A DNA stretch of 64,000 nt. It comes from Syntrophomonas zehnderi OL-4. Its GTDB lineage: Bacteria; Bacillota; Syntrophomonadia; Syntrophomonadales; Syntrophomonadaceae. A program made the position numbers and the translations under genes. Of the stretch, positions 41,590-49,527 are shown one piece after another (position 1 is the stretch's first letter; every line of letters begins with the position of its first letter). The stretch is taken from the NCBI RefSeq assembly GCF_000983115.1, contig NZ_CGIH01000009.1, forward strand, positions 22,039-86,038, given 5' to 3'. Below the pieces are notes generated by a model, which did no database searches, was not told where the DNA came from, and was given only the letters and a program-made list of their open reading frames with translations.

Positions 41590-42818
41590 CGCTGCCTCCC
41601 CTCCTTTAGCTTCTCCTCCCGTTCAAGTTGAGCCTTTAAAATACGCGCCTGGTATTCGGATTTGCTTTTCTCCCGCTGTATAGATATCCAGGCACCTTTC
41701 CAGAAGCTATTAATAATCTGATTTTTCGAGACTTGATCCCTATATTGAGATTCCTTTTCAATGCGCTGTATTGAGACCGCAGCTTTTAAAATATCCTGGG
41801 CAATCCTATCCCGAAGATCTTCGTATGTCCTAATCATGGCCTGGTTTGTTTTCACAGGTCGATCGCTGATATACATTCGTGTTATTTCCAGATGGGCTTG
41901 TAAATATAGCTCTTTTTCCTGTTCAAAGCCCGGCTGAGATAAGACCCAATCAGCAAGCTCCCTTGCCACGGTTTTGATATTATCCGGCATGTATTTCAAG
42001 GCTACACGTCCTTGACCAGGAAGTATTCTCGATAAGCTTTCCAGCCTTTCTATAAGATACTTTTCCTGTTCTCCATCTAATCTCGGATTAAGCGTAGGTC
42101 TGCCGCCAATTTCAGCCCCTATATAAACCTTTTCGCGGGCAATGCTATTGCGAATTCCCAGAACATCCCGTGCCCCTTCTCGAAGAGCATCTCTATAAAA
42201 GGTTTTTTGAATCAAAAGGCGTTCCCGCTCCTTGCTATAAATATTTTTCACAAAAGCCCTTTTTATATCTTTTAATTCTCCAGGTGATAATTTCCCCTGG
42301 CTTCGTAACGGAGTCTCTTCCCAAAACAGGACATGGCAATGAGGATGTCCTGGTTCCGGATGATAGGCTGCAACCCAACGGAAATTGCTTTCGGACATAC
42401 CCAGTTTTTCTTGTATCTCTGTAAAACTGCCCCGTAAGCTTTCTTGCCAGTCGCTCCGATCAAGGTGGTTTATCCGGATAGCCTCATCCTCTCTCAGGGA
42501 GACAATAACTCGCCAGACCACTCCGCTATGTTTTGATAACGTATCTTTGACTTTTTCTACATCCAAGTCGCTATCATCCATCCCAAAAAGTCCGCTCGAT
42601 CTAGGTCTTTCATGCATATACTTTGCATGAATAACCTGTTCCTGTTCAAACTCATTTTTAGCTATCCCCACCTTTTCGCTGTCCTCTGGTTCTATTTCGC
42701 CATAATCTACTGCTTCGGCACGTGTTATATATCTTATATTGGCAACGTTTTTGGCCTGGTTATTTGAAGTCGGTAGATAGTAGCTGAACTTCTGCATAAA
42801 TGGAGCAAGTACTGCCAT
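41586..42818 (-). CDS. HUH relaxase (MobP3/MOBL-like)
   Basis: 410 residues. Nicks oriT and stays attached to the transferred strand. HUH motif in AAYHPEPGHPHCHVLFW (H-x-H) near 155; a candidate catalytic Tyr in the N-terminal part (NIRYITRAEAVDYGE). The C-terminus is a long charged coiled coil (QREKSKSEYQARILKAQLER). The pattern fits the MobP3/MOBL relaxases of Firmicutes plasmids and ICEs. It overlaps by 1 bp the upstream MobC-like gene and by 4 bp the TraG membrane gene. Confidence 0.87.
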   Translation of the reverse strand: MAVLAPFMQKFSYYLPTSNNQAKNVANIRYITRAEAVDYGEIEPEDSEKVGIAKNEFEQEQVIHAKYMHERPRSSGLFGMDDSDLDVEKVKDTLSKHSGVVWRVIVSLREDEAIRINHLDRSDWQESLRGSFTEIQEKLGMSESNFRWVAAYHPEPGHPHCHVLFWEETPLRSQGKLSPGELKDIKRAFVKNIYSKERERLLIQKTFYRDALREGARDVLGIRNSIAREKVYIGAEIGGRPTLNPRLDGEQEKYLIERLESLSRILPGQGRVALKYMPDNIKTVARELADWVLSQPGFEQEKELYLQAHLEITRMYISDRPVKTNQAMIRTYEDLRDRIAQDILKAAVSIQRIEKESQYRDQVSKNQIINSFWKGAWISIQREKSKSEYQARILKAQLEREEKLKEGRQR

Positions 42819-43234
42819 CAGGTATCACTCTCCTCGCTATAGGCCTGCATGATCTGTTCTAATGGCTCCCTAATATAAGCAACACCTCTTTTACGAGCAG
42901 CATCCCTTATCATCTTAAGATTCGGTTCATTTTTGTTCTTTAAAATATAGGTGACCAAATTCTCAGTGGAAGCAGAAGCTATGGCTGATTTTGCGCAAAT
43001 ATTGGCCAGTCTGTTTTCTGTTTGTCTTAATTCTTGTGCAACTGCTTTTCGGACAGTTGATAATAGAATATCCGAGGCATCCAGAGCACTATTAGTTTGT
43101 AATGATTGGGAAAGAATGCGCCGAGTAACTATAGCCATGCTTTCGCCACGTTTATCTGCCAAGGTTCGCAGGGATAGGTAAGTAGCATCATCTAGCTTCA
43201 CTCTCAGTTCACGAGGATATTTTTTATCCGACAA
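42818..43234 (-). CDS. relaxosome accessory protein (ribbon-helix-helix)
   Basis: 138 residues. N-terminal RHH: PRELRVKLDDATYLSLRTLA, MAIVTRRILSQSL, then a helical region with RQTENRLANICAKSAIASAS. Such proteins bind oriT and help the relaxase. First gene of the mob/T4SS operon; GGAGGTGATT precedes ATG 43234. Confidence 0.78.
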   Translation of the reverse strand: MSDKKYPRELRVKLDDATYLSLRTLADKRGESMAIVTRRILSQSLQTNSALDASDILLSTVRKAVAQELRQTENRLANICAKSAIASASTENLVTYILKNKNEPNLKMIRDAARKRGVAYIREPLEQIMQAYSEESDT

Positions 43235-43277
43235 ATAATCACCTCCTTTTTTTAATTTTAGGTTTAAGACCCTCGTT

Positions 43278-43348
43278 GGACACTTTAATGGATAGATTAA
43301 ACCCTTGATACTCCGATTATTGAAGATAATATATCCACTATAGTGTCC
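43278..43348. other. candidate oriT, long inverted repeat
   Basis: GGACACT-N4-TGGATA at 43278-43294 mirrored exactly by TATCCA-N4-AGTGTCC at 43332-43348, with a 37-bp A/T-rich centre. The motif TGGATA recurs at 43366. It lies 44 bp upstream of the accessory protein and relaxase genes, where MOB oriTs usually lie. It could also be the operator of the mob operon. Confidence 0.6.
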
Positions 43349-43511
43349 TTAGTTTTTTAACAGAGTGGATACAGCGAAGCAAGAACTGCCCGGCTTTGCC
43401 GGGCATGTGTTCCACTCGTCTTATCCTGCCTTCAAAATTCGCAAGGTTTTTAAGGATTTGTTCTCCGCTTGCCCTCCGGAAAATATCCCAACTATTTGGA
43501 ATACTTTGCAT
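43338..43511 (-). CDS. possible small protein (57 aa) over hairpin region
   Basis: ATG 43511 has GGGAGGTG 6 bp upstream. Start MQSIPNSWDIFRRASGEQIL, then basic (GRIRRVEHMPGKAGQFLLRC). The second half is encoded by the palindromic DNA of the candidate oriT, which casts doubt on it. It may have been a real gene whose end was replaced. Confidence 0.35.
   Translation of the reverse strand: MQSIPNSWDIFRRASGEQILKNLANFEGRIRRVEHMPGKAGQFLLRCIHSVKKLRTL
43363..43417. repeat. second hairpin of the candidate oriT region
   Basis: Outer arms GAGTGGA (43363-43369) and TCCACTC (43411-43417) enclose a tight GC hairpin TGCCCGGC-TTT-GCCGGGCA (43387-43405). Confidence 0.6.
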
Positions 43512-43588
43512 AACTAAACACCTCCCTTTATTCGCAACTGACAATAATGATATTTGCTGTGAATAATTTCACATATGGTTTAATTTAT

Positions 43589-44329
43589 TTACACTTCCTT
43601 TCGTTTTAATGCATCAATTTCTTCCGGGGGAACATATAATTTAAACTCTGAATATAGACTTTCATTTTTAGAGGGTTTTTTATTTACACCTAGGCCTTTC
43701 CTTTCGTGCTTTAAATCCTTAAAGCGTTTTATCGCTAAATCGGCTGCCTCAATCGTTCGGATCTCGGCTGCCATCCATCCATCTAAAATCTTGTCAATAT
43801 ATTGCAGATTAGGAATCTTGGCCAGCTGACAGGTCAACTCTGCAGCCTTCATGATCATTTCTTGGGAAAAACCCCACTCAGTTCGCCATTTCTGATACGT
43901 ACTTTTACGACCATCACCTTTCAAATCAATTCCGGTATAATTTTGAAAGACTAATATCTCCTGATCCGGATTAGAATTATTATTTTGATCTGGCTTAATT
44001 TCAGAAATATGTTTAGTCTCATGAATATTTTCTATTTCATTTTCCTTTTCTTCTTCTTCTTCTTCTAATTTAGTATATATAGTATTATTAGGTGTCGGGT
44101 TCCCGTCAACGGTTTCCCGTATACGGTTTCCCGTTAACGGCTTCCCGTTCACGGTTAAACTGCTGATCTGACAAGGGTTCCTCGGGTTCATCCTCAAAAT
44201 TCCAGGCAACGTCCGTAAAAACATACTCATTGTACGCAAAACGTCCTTTAGTGCTCCGATGAGAAATAATTTGCAGATATCCTTGAGCCTCCAAACGCTT
44301 GAGGATACCTGCAACAGATTCACGACCAT
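43589..44329 (-). pseudogene. DnaD-like initiator, 3' reading frame (out of frame with 5' part)
   Basis: The real protein content starts near residue 58 (SLTVNGKPLTGN). A long Glu run follows, then a DnaD C-terminal-like domain (FQNYTGIDLKGDGRKSTYQK, WRTEWGFSQEMIMKAAEL and YIDKILDGW), and a basic tail. It continues the 131-residue frame encoded upstream, but one frame over; the switch lies in the 14-bp tandem repeats at 44097-44152. The first 57 codons are the complement-free shadow of the upstream gene. Probably the primosome-loading half of a replication initiator of the ICE. Confidence 0.65.
44097..44152. repeat. four tandem 14-bp repeats at a frame junction
   Basis: Units GGGTTCCCGTCAAC, GGTTTCCCGTATAC, GGTTTCCCGTTAAC and GGCTTCCCGTTCAC lie head to tail. 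Fourteen is not a multiple of three, so each gain or loss shifts the frame. A gain of one unit or loss of two would join the two halves of the DnaD-like gene. Confidence 0.85.
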
Positions 44330-44501
44330 TCTGGTGACTGGAAATAAGCTCCTTCTTATAAATTACCCAGTCATCCGGTTTTGATAATACATATACAAGA
44401 AGGCCAATATCCTCATATTTTAGATTCGAATCATTGATCGGTTGGTTGTCAATTATGGTATATCCCCGCTTTTTCCTCCGACGAATTAAATCTTCCGCCA
44501 T
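44106..44501 (-). CDS. DnaD-like/RepA-like initiator, 5' part with winged helix
   Basis: 131 residues. Starts AEDLIRRRKKRGYTIIDNQP, then a winged helix-turn-helix typical of replication initiators and DnaD proteins of mobile elements (YEDIGLLVYVLSKPDDWVIY, KELISSHQNGRESVAGILKR, LEAQGYLQIISH). The frame stops at TGA just inside the tandem repeats (GKPYTGNR); the downstream DnaD domain continues in another frame. GGAGGGTAATC precedes ATG 44501. As it stands it would bind DNA without the DnaD domain. Confidence 0.75.
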   Translation of the reverse strand: MAEDLIRRRKKRGYTIIDNQPINDSNLKYEDIGLLVYVLSKPDDWVIYKKELISSHQNGRESVAGILKRLEAQGYLQIISHRSTKGRFAYNEYVFTDVAWNFEDEPEEPLSDQQFNREREAVNGKPYTGNR

Positions 44502-44540
44502 GATTACCCTCCTTATAAATATAAATCCGCATAAAAAAAA

Positions 44541-44556
44541 CCCGGCATAAGCCGGG
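44541..44556 (-). terminator. terminator between sigK fragment and ICE gene
   Basis: CCCGGC / GCCGGG stem with eight As on the plus strand (Ts on the minus). It would stop sigK transcription from entering the ICE. Confidence 0.72.
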
Positions 44557-44671
44557 CTGAATGTTTTCTATACTGGAAGTCTTGTTAGAAGCGGCAATTC
44601 TCTTGAGGATTATAGCCAGGATCGCTTTTCAACTATGTAAAAAATACGAAATTTAATGGGTTAATAATACC

Positions 44672-45091
44672 TTATAAGCTCCAATATACCGGGCTTTGAG
44701 GGCTATAGCACGATATAGACATTGATCCGTCGTTTTCAATACAACGGGCTGCATACGTAGCCAAACGTACTCCGCGTTCATTATTGTAAGTTTTAATAGC
44801 TTTGATTAAACCGATGGTTCCAATGGAAATGAGGTCTTCGATATCCTCTCCGCTGCTTTCATATTTACGCACTACATGAGCCACCAGGCGCAGATTATGT
44901 TCAATAAGCTTGTTACGAGCCTCTTCACTACCATTCTGCAATTCGTCCAGGTAGAGCTTCTCATCCTCAGCTTCCAGAGGTTGAGGGAAAACCTGGTTAT
45001 TAAGGTACCCAAAAAGTAACAGAGTTCCCTTGATAACCGCCACAATGGCCAATGCCCAATACAAAAAGGACAAAATCCCACCTCCATCCAA
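44672..45091 (-). pseudogene. sigK: sigma-K (sigK) 5' half, interrupted by the element
   Basis: 139 codons, of which about the first 120 are σK. They include a pro-sequence with hydrophobic head (ILSFLYWALAIVAVIKGTLL), YLDELQNGSEEARNKLIEHN, LRLVAHVVRKYESSGEDIED, LISIGTIGLIKAIKTYNNER and LATYAARCIEN. Sigma region 2 is present; regions 3 and 4 are absent. The last 19 codons after CIEN (DGSMSISCYSPQSPVYWSL) are element sequence. In B. subtilis the skin element splits spoIVCB after the same CIEN. Functional only after excision rejoins the gene in the mother cell. Confidence 0.92.
44728..44745. other. attachment junction of the ICE in sigK
   Basis: On the minus strand sigK reads TGT ATT GAA AAC and then leaves the family consensus. 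The recombination core must lie at these codons. The matching junction is beyond the left edge, so the core repeat cannot be read here. Confidence 0.65.
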
Positions 45092-45509
45092 TAAAGCGTT
45101 CTATACTATATGAAAGTTAATGACGAATTGTGCTCAAAAAATAGAGGAAATATTTAGATTAACAAGCCAGCCACGCGGAGCCCACCAAGCAGTTCGTGCT
45201 ACTGGTAAATTTATACATTTAATGTTAATATAACCTAGGGGGGGAGGTGAACACCAGGCAATAACAGCCTGGCATAAAAGCAGGATAGATCAGCGAGGAA
45301 GGGGTATCACTCAGGCAGATTTCCAGAATAACTGGTATAAGCAGGTGGATAATGCAGAATGCTATGGAAAGTTAAAATACCGGCACAAGAACCATCCCTC
45401 TGGCAGGAGAAGAACTAATTTTCGGTTGACAAATCGATCGTATTCGGACATCATAAAAGTTACTATAGGTAAATTTACGTGAGCAAAACTTGTTTTCAAA
45501 GGAGCTAAT
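45092..45509. other. gap between sigK and marR
   Basis: 418 bp holding the sigK promoter side and the marR promoter; TTGACA at 45425-45430 has no convincing -10 at normal distance. An 82-codon open frame (45234-45482, plus strand; contains ITAWHKSRIDQRGRGITQAD) follows GGGGGGGAGG but has no proper start codon. Its composition looks protein-like, so it may be a gene remnant. Confidence 0.4.
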
Positions 45510-45950
45510 ATGGAAGACTTTACTACATTTATTTGTTACCGTTTAAAATCCACTATGAAAAAAGTGGAAAAACGTTTCGGTCAGGTGCTGGAAGAATTCG
45601 GGGTTACTATGGCTCAGTCTTTTATCCTTTTTGCCCTGTTGGAACAAGACGGCTGTGCCCTGACAGAAATCGGCAATCGAACTCAAATCGATAATTCTTC
45701 CCTTACCACTATGGTCGATAAACTGGAAAAAGAAGCTCTGGTGGAAAGACGGCCATATGCCTTGGATCGTCGGGTGGTAGCTCTTCACCTTACCGATAAA
45801 GGCCGTGATTTGGCCTTAAAGGTTTTTAATGCCGGGGCAGCCATAAACCAGGAATTAAGCAACAAATTAGCAGATGACAAGGAGCCTTTTATCAACGCTT
45901 TAACAAATATTTCTGAAACCCTGGAGCGAAAAAACCTGGCCAATAAATAG
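45510..45950 (+). CDS. MarR-family transcriptional regulator
   Basis: 146 residues, winged-helix MarR fold: LEEFGVTMAQSFILFALLEQ, DGCALTEIGNRTQIDNSSLT recognition helix, VERRPYALDRRVVALHLTDK wing. Acts as a dimer, usually repressing its own promoter and neighbours until a ligand binds. AAAGGAG precedes ATG 45510. No efflux gene stands next to it, so the target is open. Confidence 0.9.
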   Translation: MEDFTTFICYRLKSTMKKVEKRFGQVLEEFGVTMAQSFILFALLEQDGCALTEIGNRTQIDNSSLTTMVDKLEKEALVERRPYALDRRVVALHLTDKGRDLALKVFNAGAAINQELSNKLADDKEPFINALTNISETLERKNLANK

Positions 45951-45987
45951 ATTTAAGATAGCTGGGGATAAACCTGCAGGACTGAGC

Positions 45988-47685
45988 TTAGGGGGAAATT
46001 TGCAACATACCCTGGCATATGTCTTTAAAAACCGGAGCGCAGTTTTGAGCACCTGATTGGCCTTCTTCAGCCAACACCACGATTACCCAGCGCGGTGAAT
46101 CAGCCGGCAGGTAACCAGCAAACCAGGTGTTTAATATTTCTTCGCCATTCTTATTTATTTGGCCGGTCTGACTGGTAGCGGTTTTGCCGGCCACCCTAAG
46201 ATCAGATAAGCGGGCGTTCTGCCCGGAACCTTCCTCAACTACCTTCTCCATCATCCTCTGAACACCTTGCGCAGTAGTTGTCTTAATGACCTTTTTTTTG
46301 CGGTAGGGGGAAAAGGCGCTTTTTTTCCCTTCCCCGTCCAAGGTATATTTGACTACAACCGGAGGTGCCCAAAACCCATCGTCAGCTACCGTAGCCAGGA
46401 GGGAAGCGATCTGCAGCGGTGAAAGCATGACTCCACGCTGCCCCACGCAGACATTGCCCAAGGCGGCTTCTCCTCCGTCAATCTGCACATAAGTTCCGGA
46501 TTGCACCTCTTGCATACCTCTTAATTCGGGGTCGGTTAAATGTAGTCTTTCTACATATTCTAACAGCCGGGATCTTCCCAGCCGTAGCCCGACATTAATA
46601 AACGTTGGATTACAGGATTTTGCGAAGGCCTCTTCAAAGCTTAAATCACCATGGCCTTCCTTTTTCAAGCAGGAAATGGCTACTTGGTTATTAAAGCTGT
46701 ATTTACCGGTACAGTTAAATACTTCTCCGGTTTTAACAAGGTTTTCCTCCCCAGCCGCAAGGCTAATGACGATTTTAAACAAAGAGCCGGGATAATAGGG
46801 GGTAAGCACCCGATTTATAAGCGGACTGTCCACATCCGCCAGGTACTCCTCCACTTGATTCTGAATGTAAGTGGGACGACTGGCCATAGCAAGAACTTCT
46901 TTGCTTTTAACATCCAAGACCACCACTGCCCCCTTGGCTATCCTTTGGTTCATGATTTCTTCCACCAATTTCTGAACCCGTTTATCAATCGTCAAAACCA
47001 GAGCGTTTTTAATACTGTCCTGGTTTCCTACCCTTAAACTAAGGCCGGGAATCATGTTGCCTCGGGCATCCAGCGCGGTCAAAAGCCTGTACTGGGAGCT
47101 GCTGTTGTCTAACAGTTGATAATAGTCCCTCTCCAAACCGGTTCCATTAATCTGTTCAGGTTTTTCCTCTTTTATGGCGTAGCCGAGTAAATGAGCCATA
47201 AATCCGTTTTCGGGATAGCGCTTAAAATAAGGTGCTACTACCAGTGCAGGATTATGGGCAGCCTGAATAATTTCTCTTTCTTCAGAACTCAGATTGGTAC
47301 ACAACCTTATTATAGCCGTCTTGTTTACAGATGCTTTTTTTAAATCCGCTTCGATTTTCTTGGCATCGGCGTGTTGGAGGCGGGCAGCTAAAAAATGTGC
47401 TAATTCCTTATAAGCTTTGGAGCGGGAACCATGCTGCGAAGTAATGGCCCGTGGCAAACAATATAGCGCCGGTGAACTTAAATAATCTGTCAACGGTACT
47501 AGGTGGCGATCCAGGATTTCACCGCGCGGCAATTCCCGCATATCGATTTCCCGACTGCGCATTTTCGTGACTTCCTGGCTTATTCTATGACCCTGGATTA
47601 TCTGACAATAAAAAAGCCGAGTAAACAAAAAACCCCAAAGGAACAAGAGAAATCCCATTAATAAATAAAGTCTTTTTTTTTGCAA
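45988..47685 (-). CDS. penicillin-binding protein 2-like transpeptidase
   Basis: 565 residues, class B PBP. N-terminal membrane anchor (RLYLLMGFLLFLWGFLFTRL), dimerisation domain (SREIDMRELPRGEILDRHLV), transpeptidase with SxxK in YPGSLFKIV near 298, SxN in AKSCNPTFINVG, and KTA in VAGKTATSQTGQ. Cross-links peptidoglycan at the outer face. Its place at the end of the mltG-U32-DUF4911 run next to sigK suggests a role in division or spore cortex, like SpoVD/PbpB; the PASTA domain of SpoVD is missing. Confidence 0.88.
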   Translation of the reverse strand: MQKKRLYLLMGFLLFLWGFLFTRLFYCQIIQGHRISQEVTKMRSREIDMRELPRGEILDRHLVPLTDYLSSPALYCLPRAITSQHGSRSKAYKELAHFLAARLQHADAKKIEADLKKASVNKTAIIRLCTNLSSEEREIIQAAHNPALVVAPYFKRYPENGFMAHLLGYAIKEEKPEQINGTGLERDYYQLLDNSSSQYRLLTALDARGNMIPGLSLRVGNQDSIKNALVLTIDKRVQKLVEEIMNQRIAKGAVVVLDVKSKEVLAMASRPTYIQNQVEEYLADVDSPLINRVLTPYYPGSLFKIVISLAAGEENLVKTGEVFNCTGKYSFNNQVAISCLKKEGHGDLSFEEAFAKSCNPTFINVGLRLGRSRLLEYVERLHLTDPELRGMQEVQSGTYVQIDGGEAALGNVCVGQRGVMLSPLQIASLLATVADDGFWAPPVVVKYTLDGEGKKSAFSPYRKKKVIKTTTAQGVQRMMEKVVEEGSGQNARLSDLRVAGKTATSQTGQINKNGEEILNTWFAGYLPADSPRWVIVVLAEEGQSGAQNCAPVFKDICQGMLQISP

Positions 47686-47789
47686 GCAAGAACCCCCTGC
47701 CAGTCACAATAACAACCAAATATGATCTTGGTTATTAGCATTCTCAGGAGGCGGGGGGCTTATACTTTAAAAAATGGACAAGGTTTTTC

Positions 47790-48017
47790 CTATATATCCT
47801 TTGAACGTGGATCCTCAGACAAGATATGAATGGGAAAGGGCAAATTATTAAGGATTTCCTCCACATCAGCAAAGGTATCCTCTGTCGCTCGGATAATCAC
47901 CAGGCCCAGGGAACGATCCAAGGTTGAGACAATACCCAGATTATCATAAGCTTCTATGAGTTTCGTCAACATATCAATCTTTTCAGGCTCCACTATAGCA
48001 TACAGCTGATCATTCAA
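47790..48017 (-). CDS. DUF4911 domain protein
   Basis: 75 residues: LYAIVEPEKIDMLTKLIEAY, VSTLDRSLGLVIIRATEDTF and DVEEILNNLPFPIHIL. Small alpha/beta protein of the DUF4911 family. Function unknown; the stop/start overlap (4 bp) with the U32 peptidase gene upstream is conserved in related Clostridia as I recall. No membrane segment. Confidence 0.75.
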   Translation of the reverse strand: MNDQLYAIVEPEKIDMLTKLIEAYDNLGIVSTLDRSLGLVIIRATEDTFADVEEILNNLPFPIHILSEDPRSKDI

Positions 48018-49243
48018 ATATTGCTACCCACCCTTCGCAGAATACTGCCCGGCGGAATATGCTCACCGCAGGGAATCAAAACAATCTGGCGGGCATGTCG
48101 GGCCCGATCCAGGATATTACCTGCAGAATCAAACATTACTTCAATTTCCAAGGCAATAATCCGCCCATCCGGGAGCATTATTTGCAGGGGATCACCCGAG
48201 CCAAAGTTGGCCCGTTGTTCAACTTCAATCAGACCTCTGGTTGAATCGTAATCTTTAATAATACCGCAGTAATCAGTTCGGTCAGGGGTTGCGGTTTTTT
48301 TTGTATCCTGCATTTCCAAAGTATCGGCCACAATAAAACCGTTCGTATATGGACGGGTTGCCACTCCCTTAAGTTCATCCATCCATTCCTGCAGTATATT
48401 GTCGTTATAGGGAGCCGGATTTTTTTGATAAAAATCAATTGCCTGACGATAGACCCGAGCTGTAGTAGCCACATAAAGAGCACTCTTCATCCGGCCTTCC
48501 ACTTTAAAGGCATCAATGCCTGCTTCCATCAATTGAGGCAGATAAGGCAACAGGCAAAGATCACGGGAGTTTAATATATACGTACCGCGCTCATCTTCTT
48601 CAATAGGAAAGTACTGACCTGGTCTTTTCTCTTCCAGCAGGTGATACTGGTAACGGCAAGGGTGGGCACAAGCTCCTTGGTTGGCATTTCTTCCCGTCAT
48701 ATAATGGGACAAGAGGCAACGCCCTGAATAGGAAACACACATGGCACCATGTACGAAGACTTCCAGTTCAATATCGACCTTCTCTTTTATCACTACGATA
48801 TCATCCAGCGACAACTCCCGGGCCAGAACCAAACGGCTGGCTCCCAGTTCCTTATACATAGCCGCCGCTTCATAATTGCTTATATTGGCCTGAGTACTTA
48901 CCGTAACGGGAATATCCGGGGCATACCTTTTAGCCAGGCGCATTACGCCCAGATCAGATATAATCAAACCATCTACACCCATCTGCTGCAAGCTTTCCAG
49001 ATAAGATGGCATTTCCCGCAAGTCCTGGTTGTGGGCCAAAATATTGACGGTTACGTAGACCCTCCTGCCATACTCACGCGCAAAAACCAACCCCTCCGCC
49101 ATTTCTTGCAGGGTCAGATTGCCAGCATAAGCCCGCAGACTATACTCCTTGCCGCCCAAATAGACGGCGTCCGCCCCAAACCGCAGAGCCGTTTTAAGTT
49201 TATCCAAATCCCCAGCGGGGAGCAACAATTCAGGTTTAATCAT
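48014..49243 (-). CDS. U32 family peptidase/hydroxylase-type protein
   Basis: 409 residues of the U32 family. Motifs: ELLLPAGDLDKLKTALRFGA, DAVYLGGKEYSLRA, HGAMCVSYSGRCLLSHYMTG and RNANQGACAHPCRYQY, whose cysteines bind iron-sulfur in characterised relatives; FKVEGRMKSALYVATTARVY. Relatives (RlhA, UbiU/V, TrhP) take part in rRNA/tRNA or quinone hydroxylation rather than proteolysis. Start ATG 49243 follows GGAAGTGG. Confidence 0.9.
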   Translation of the reverse strand: MIKPELLLPAGDLDKLKTALRFGADAVYLGGKEYSLRAYAGNLTLQEMAEGLVFAREYGRRVYVTVNILAHNQDLREMPSYLESLQQMGVDGLIISDLGVMRLAKRYAPDIPVTVSTQANISNYEAAAMYKELGASRLVLARELSLDDIVVIKEKVDIELEVFVHGAMCVSYSGRCLLSHYMTGRNANQGACAHPCRYQYHLLEEKRPGQYFPIEEDERGTYILNSRDLCLLPYLPQLMEAGIDAFKVEGRMKSALYVATTARVYRQAIDFYQKNPAPYNDNILQEWMDELKGVATRPYTNGFIVADTLEMQDTKKTATPDRTDYCGIIKDYDSTRGLIEVEQRANFGSGDPLQIMLPDGRIIALEIEVMFDSAGNILDRARHARQIVLIPCGEHIPPGSILRRVGSNI

Positions 49244-49527
49244 CGACCCACTTCCTAATTACATTTCAATCGCCACAGGCAAGCCAGATTTAAAAGATTT
49301 ACGCCGGTTACCCATTTTAAGAGATTGAAAAGATTTAAAAAAGGATCCGGCAAAAGGTTTCCACTGGCAACGGACTATATCATTTTTAAACAATCTTTTA
49401 AGGAAAAAATCTGTGTGCATATCTCTGCGGGGAACGCTGATGTTTCCCGGCACCCACCTGGGCACTATAAAAATGGCTGTATAAATCGTGTCTATTTTTA
49501 TCCGTGTCTATTCCCATGCGCCGTCTG

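Noticed and set aside
44097..44152. CRISPR-like array
   Set aside because: Head-to-tail 14-bp units without spacers, inside a coding region.
49259..49527. Small frames between the U32 gene and mltG
   Set aside because: No ribosome sites, overlapping frames on both strands, composition unlike genes.
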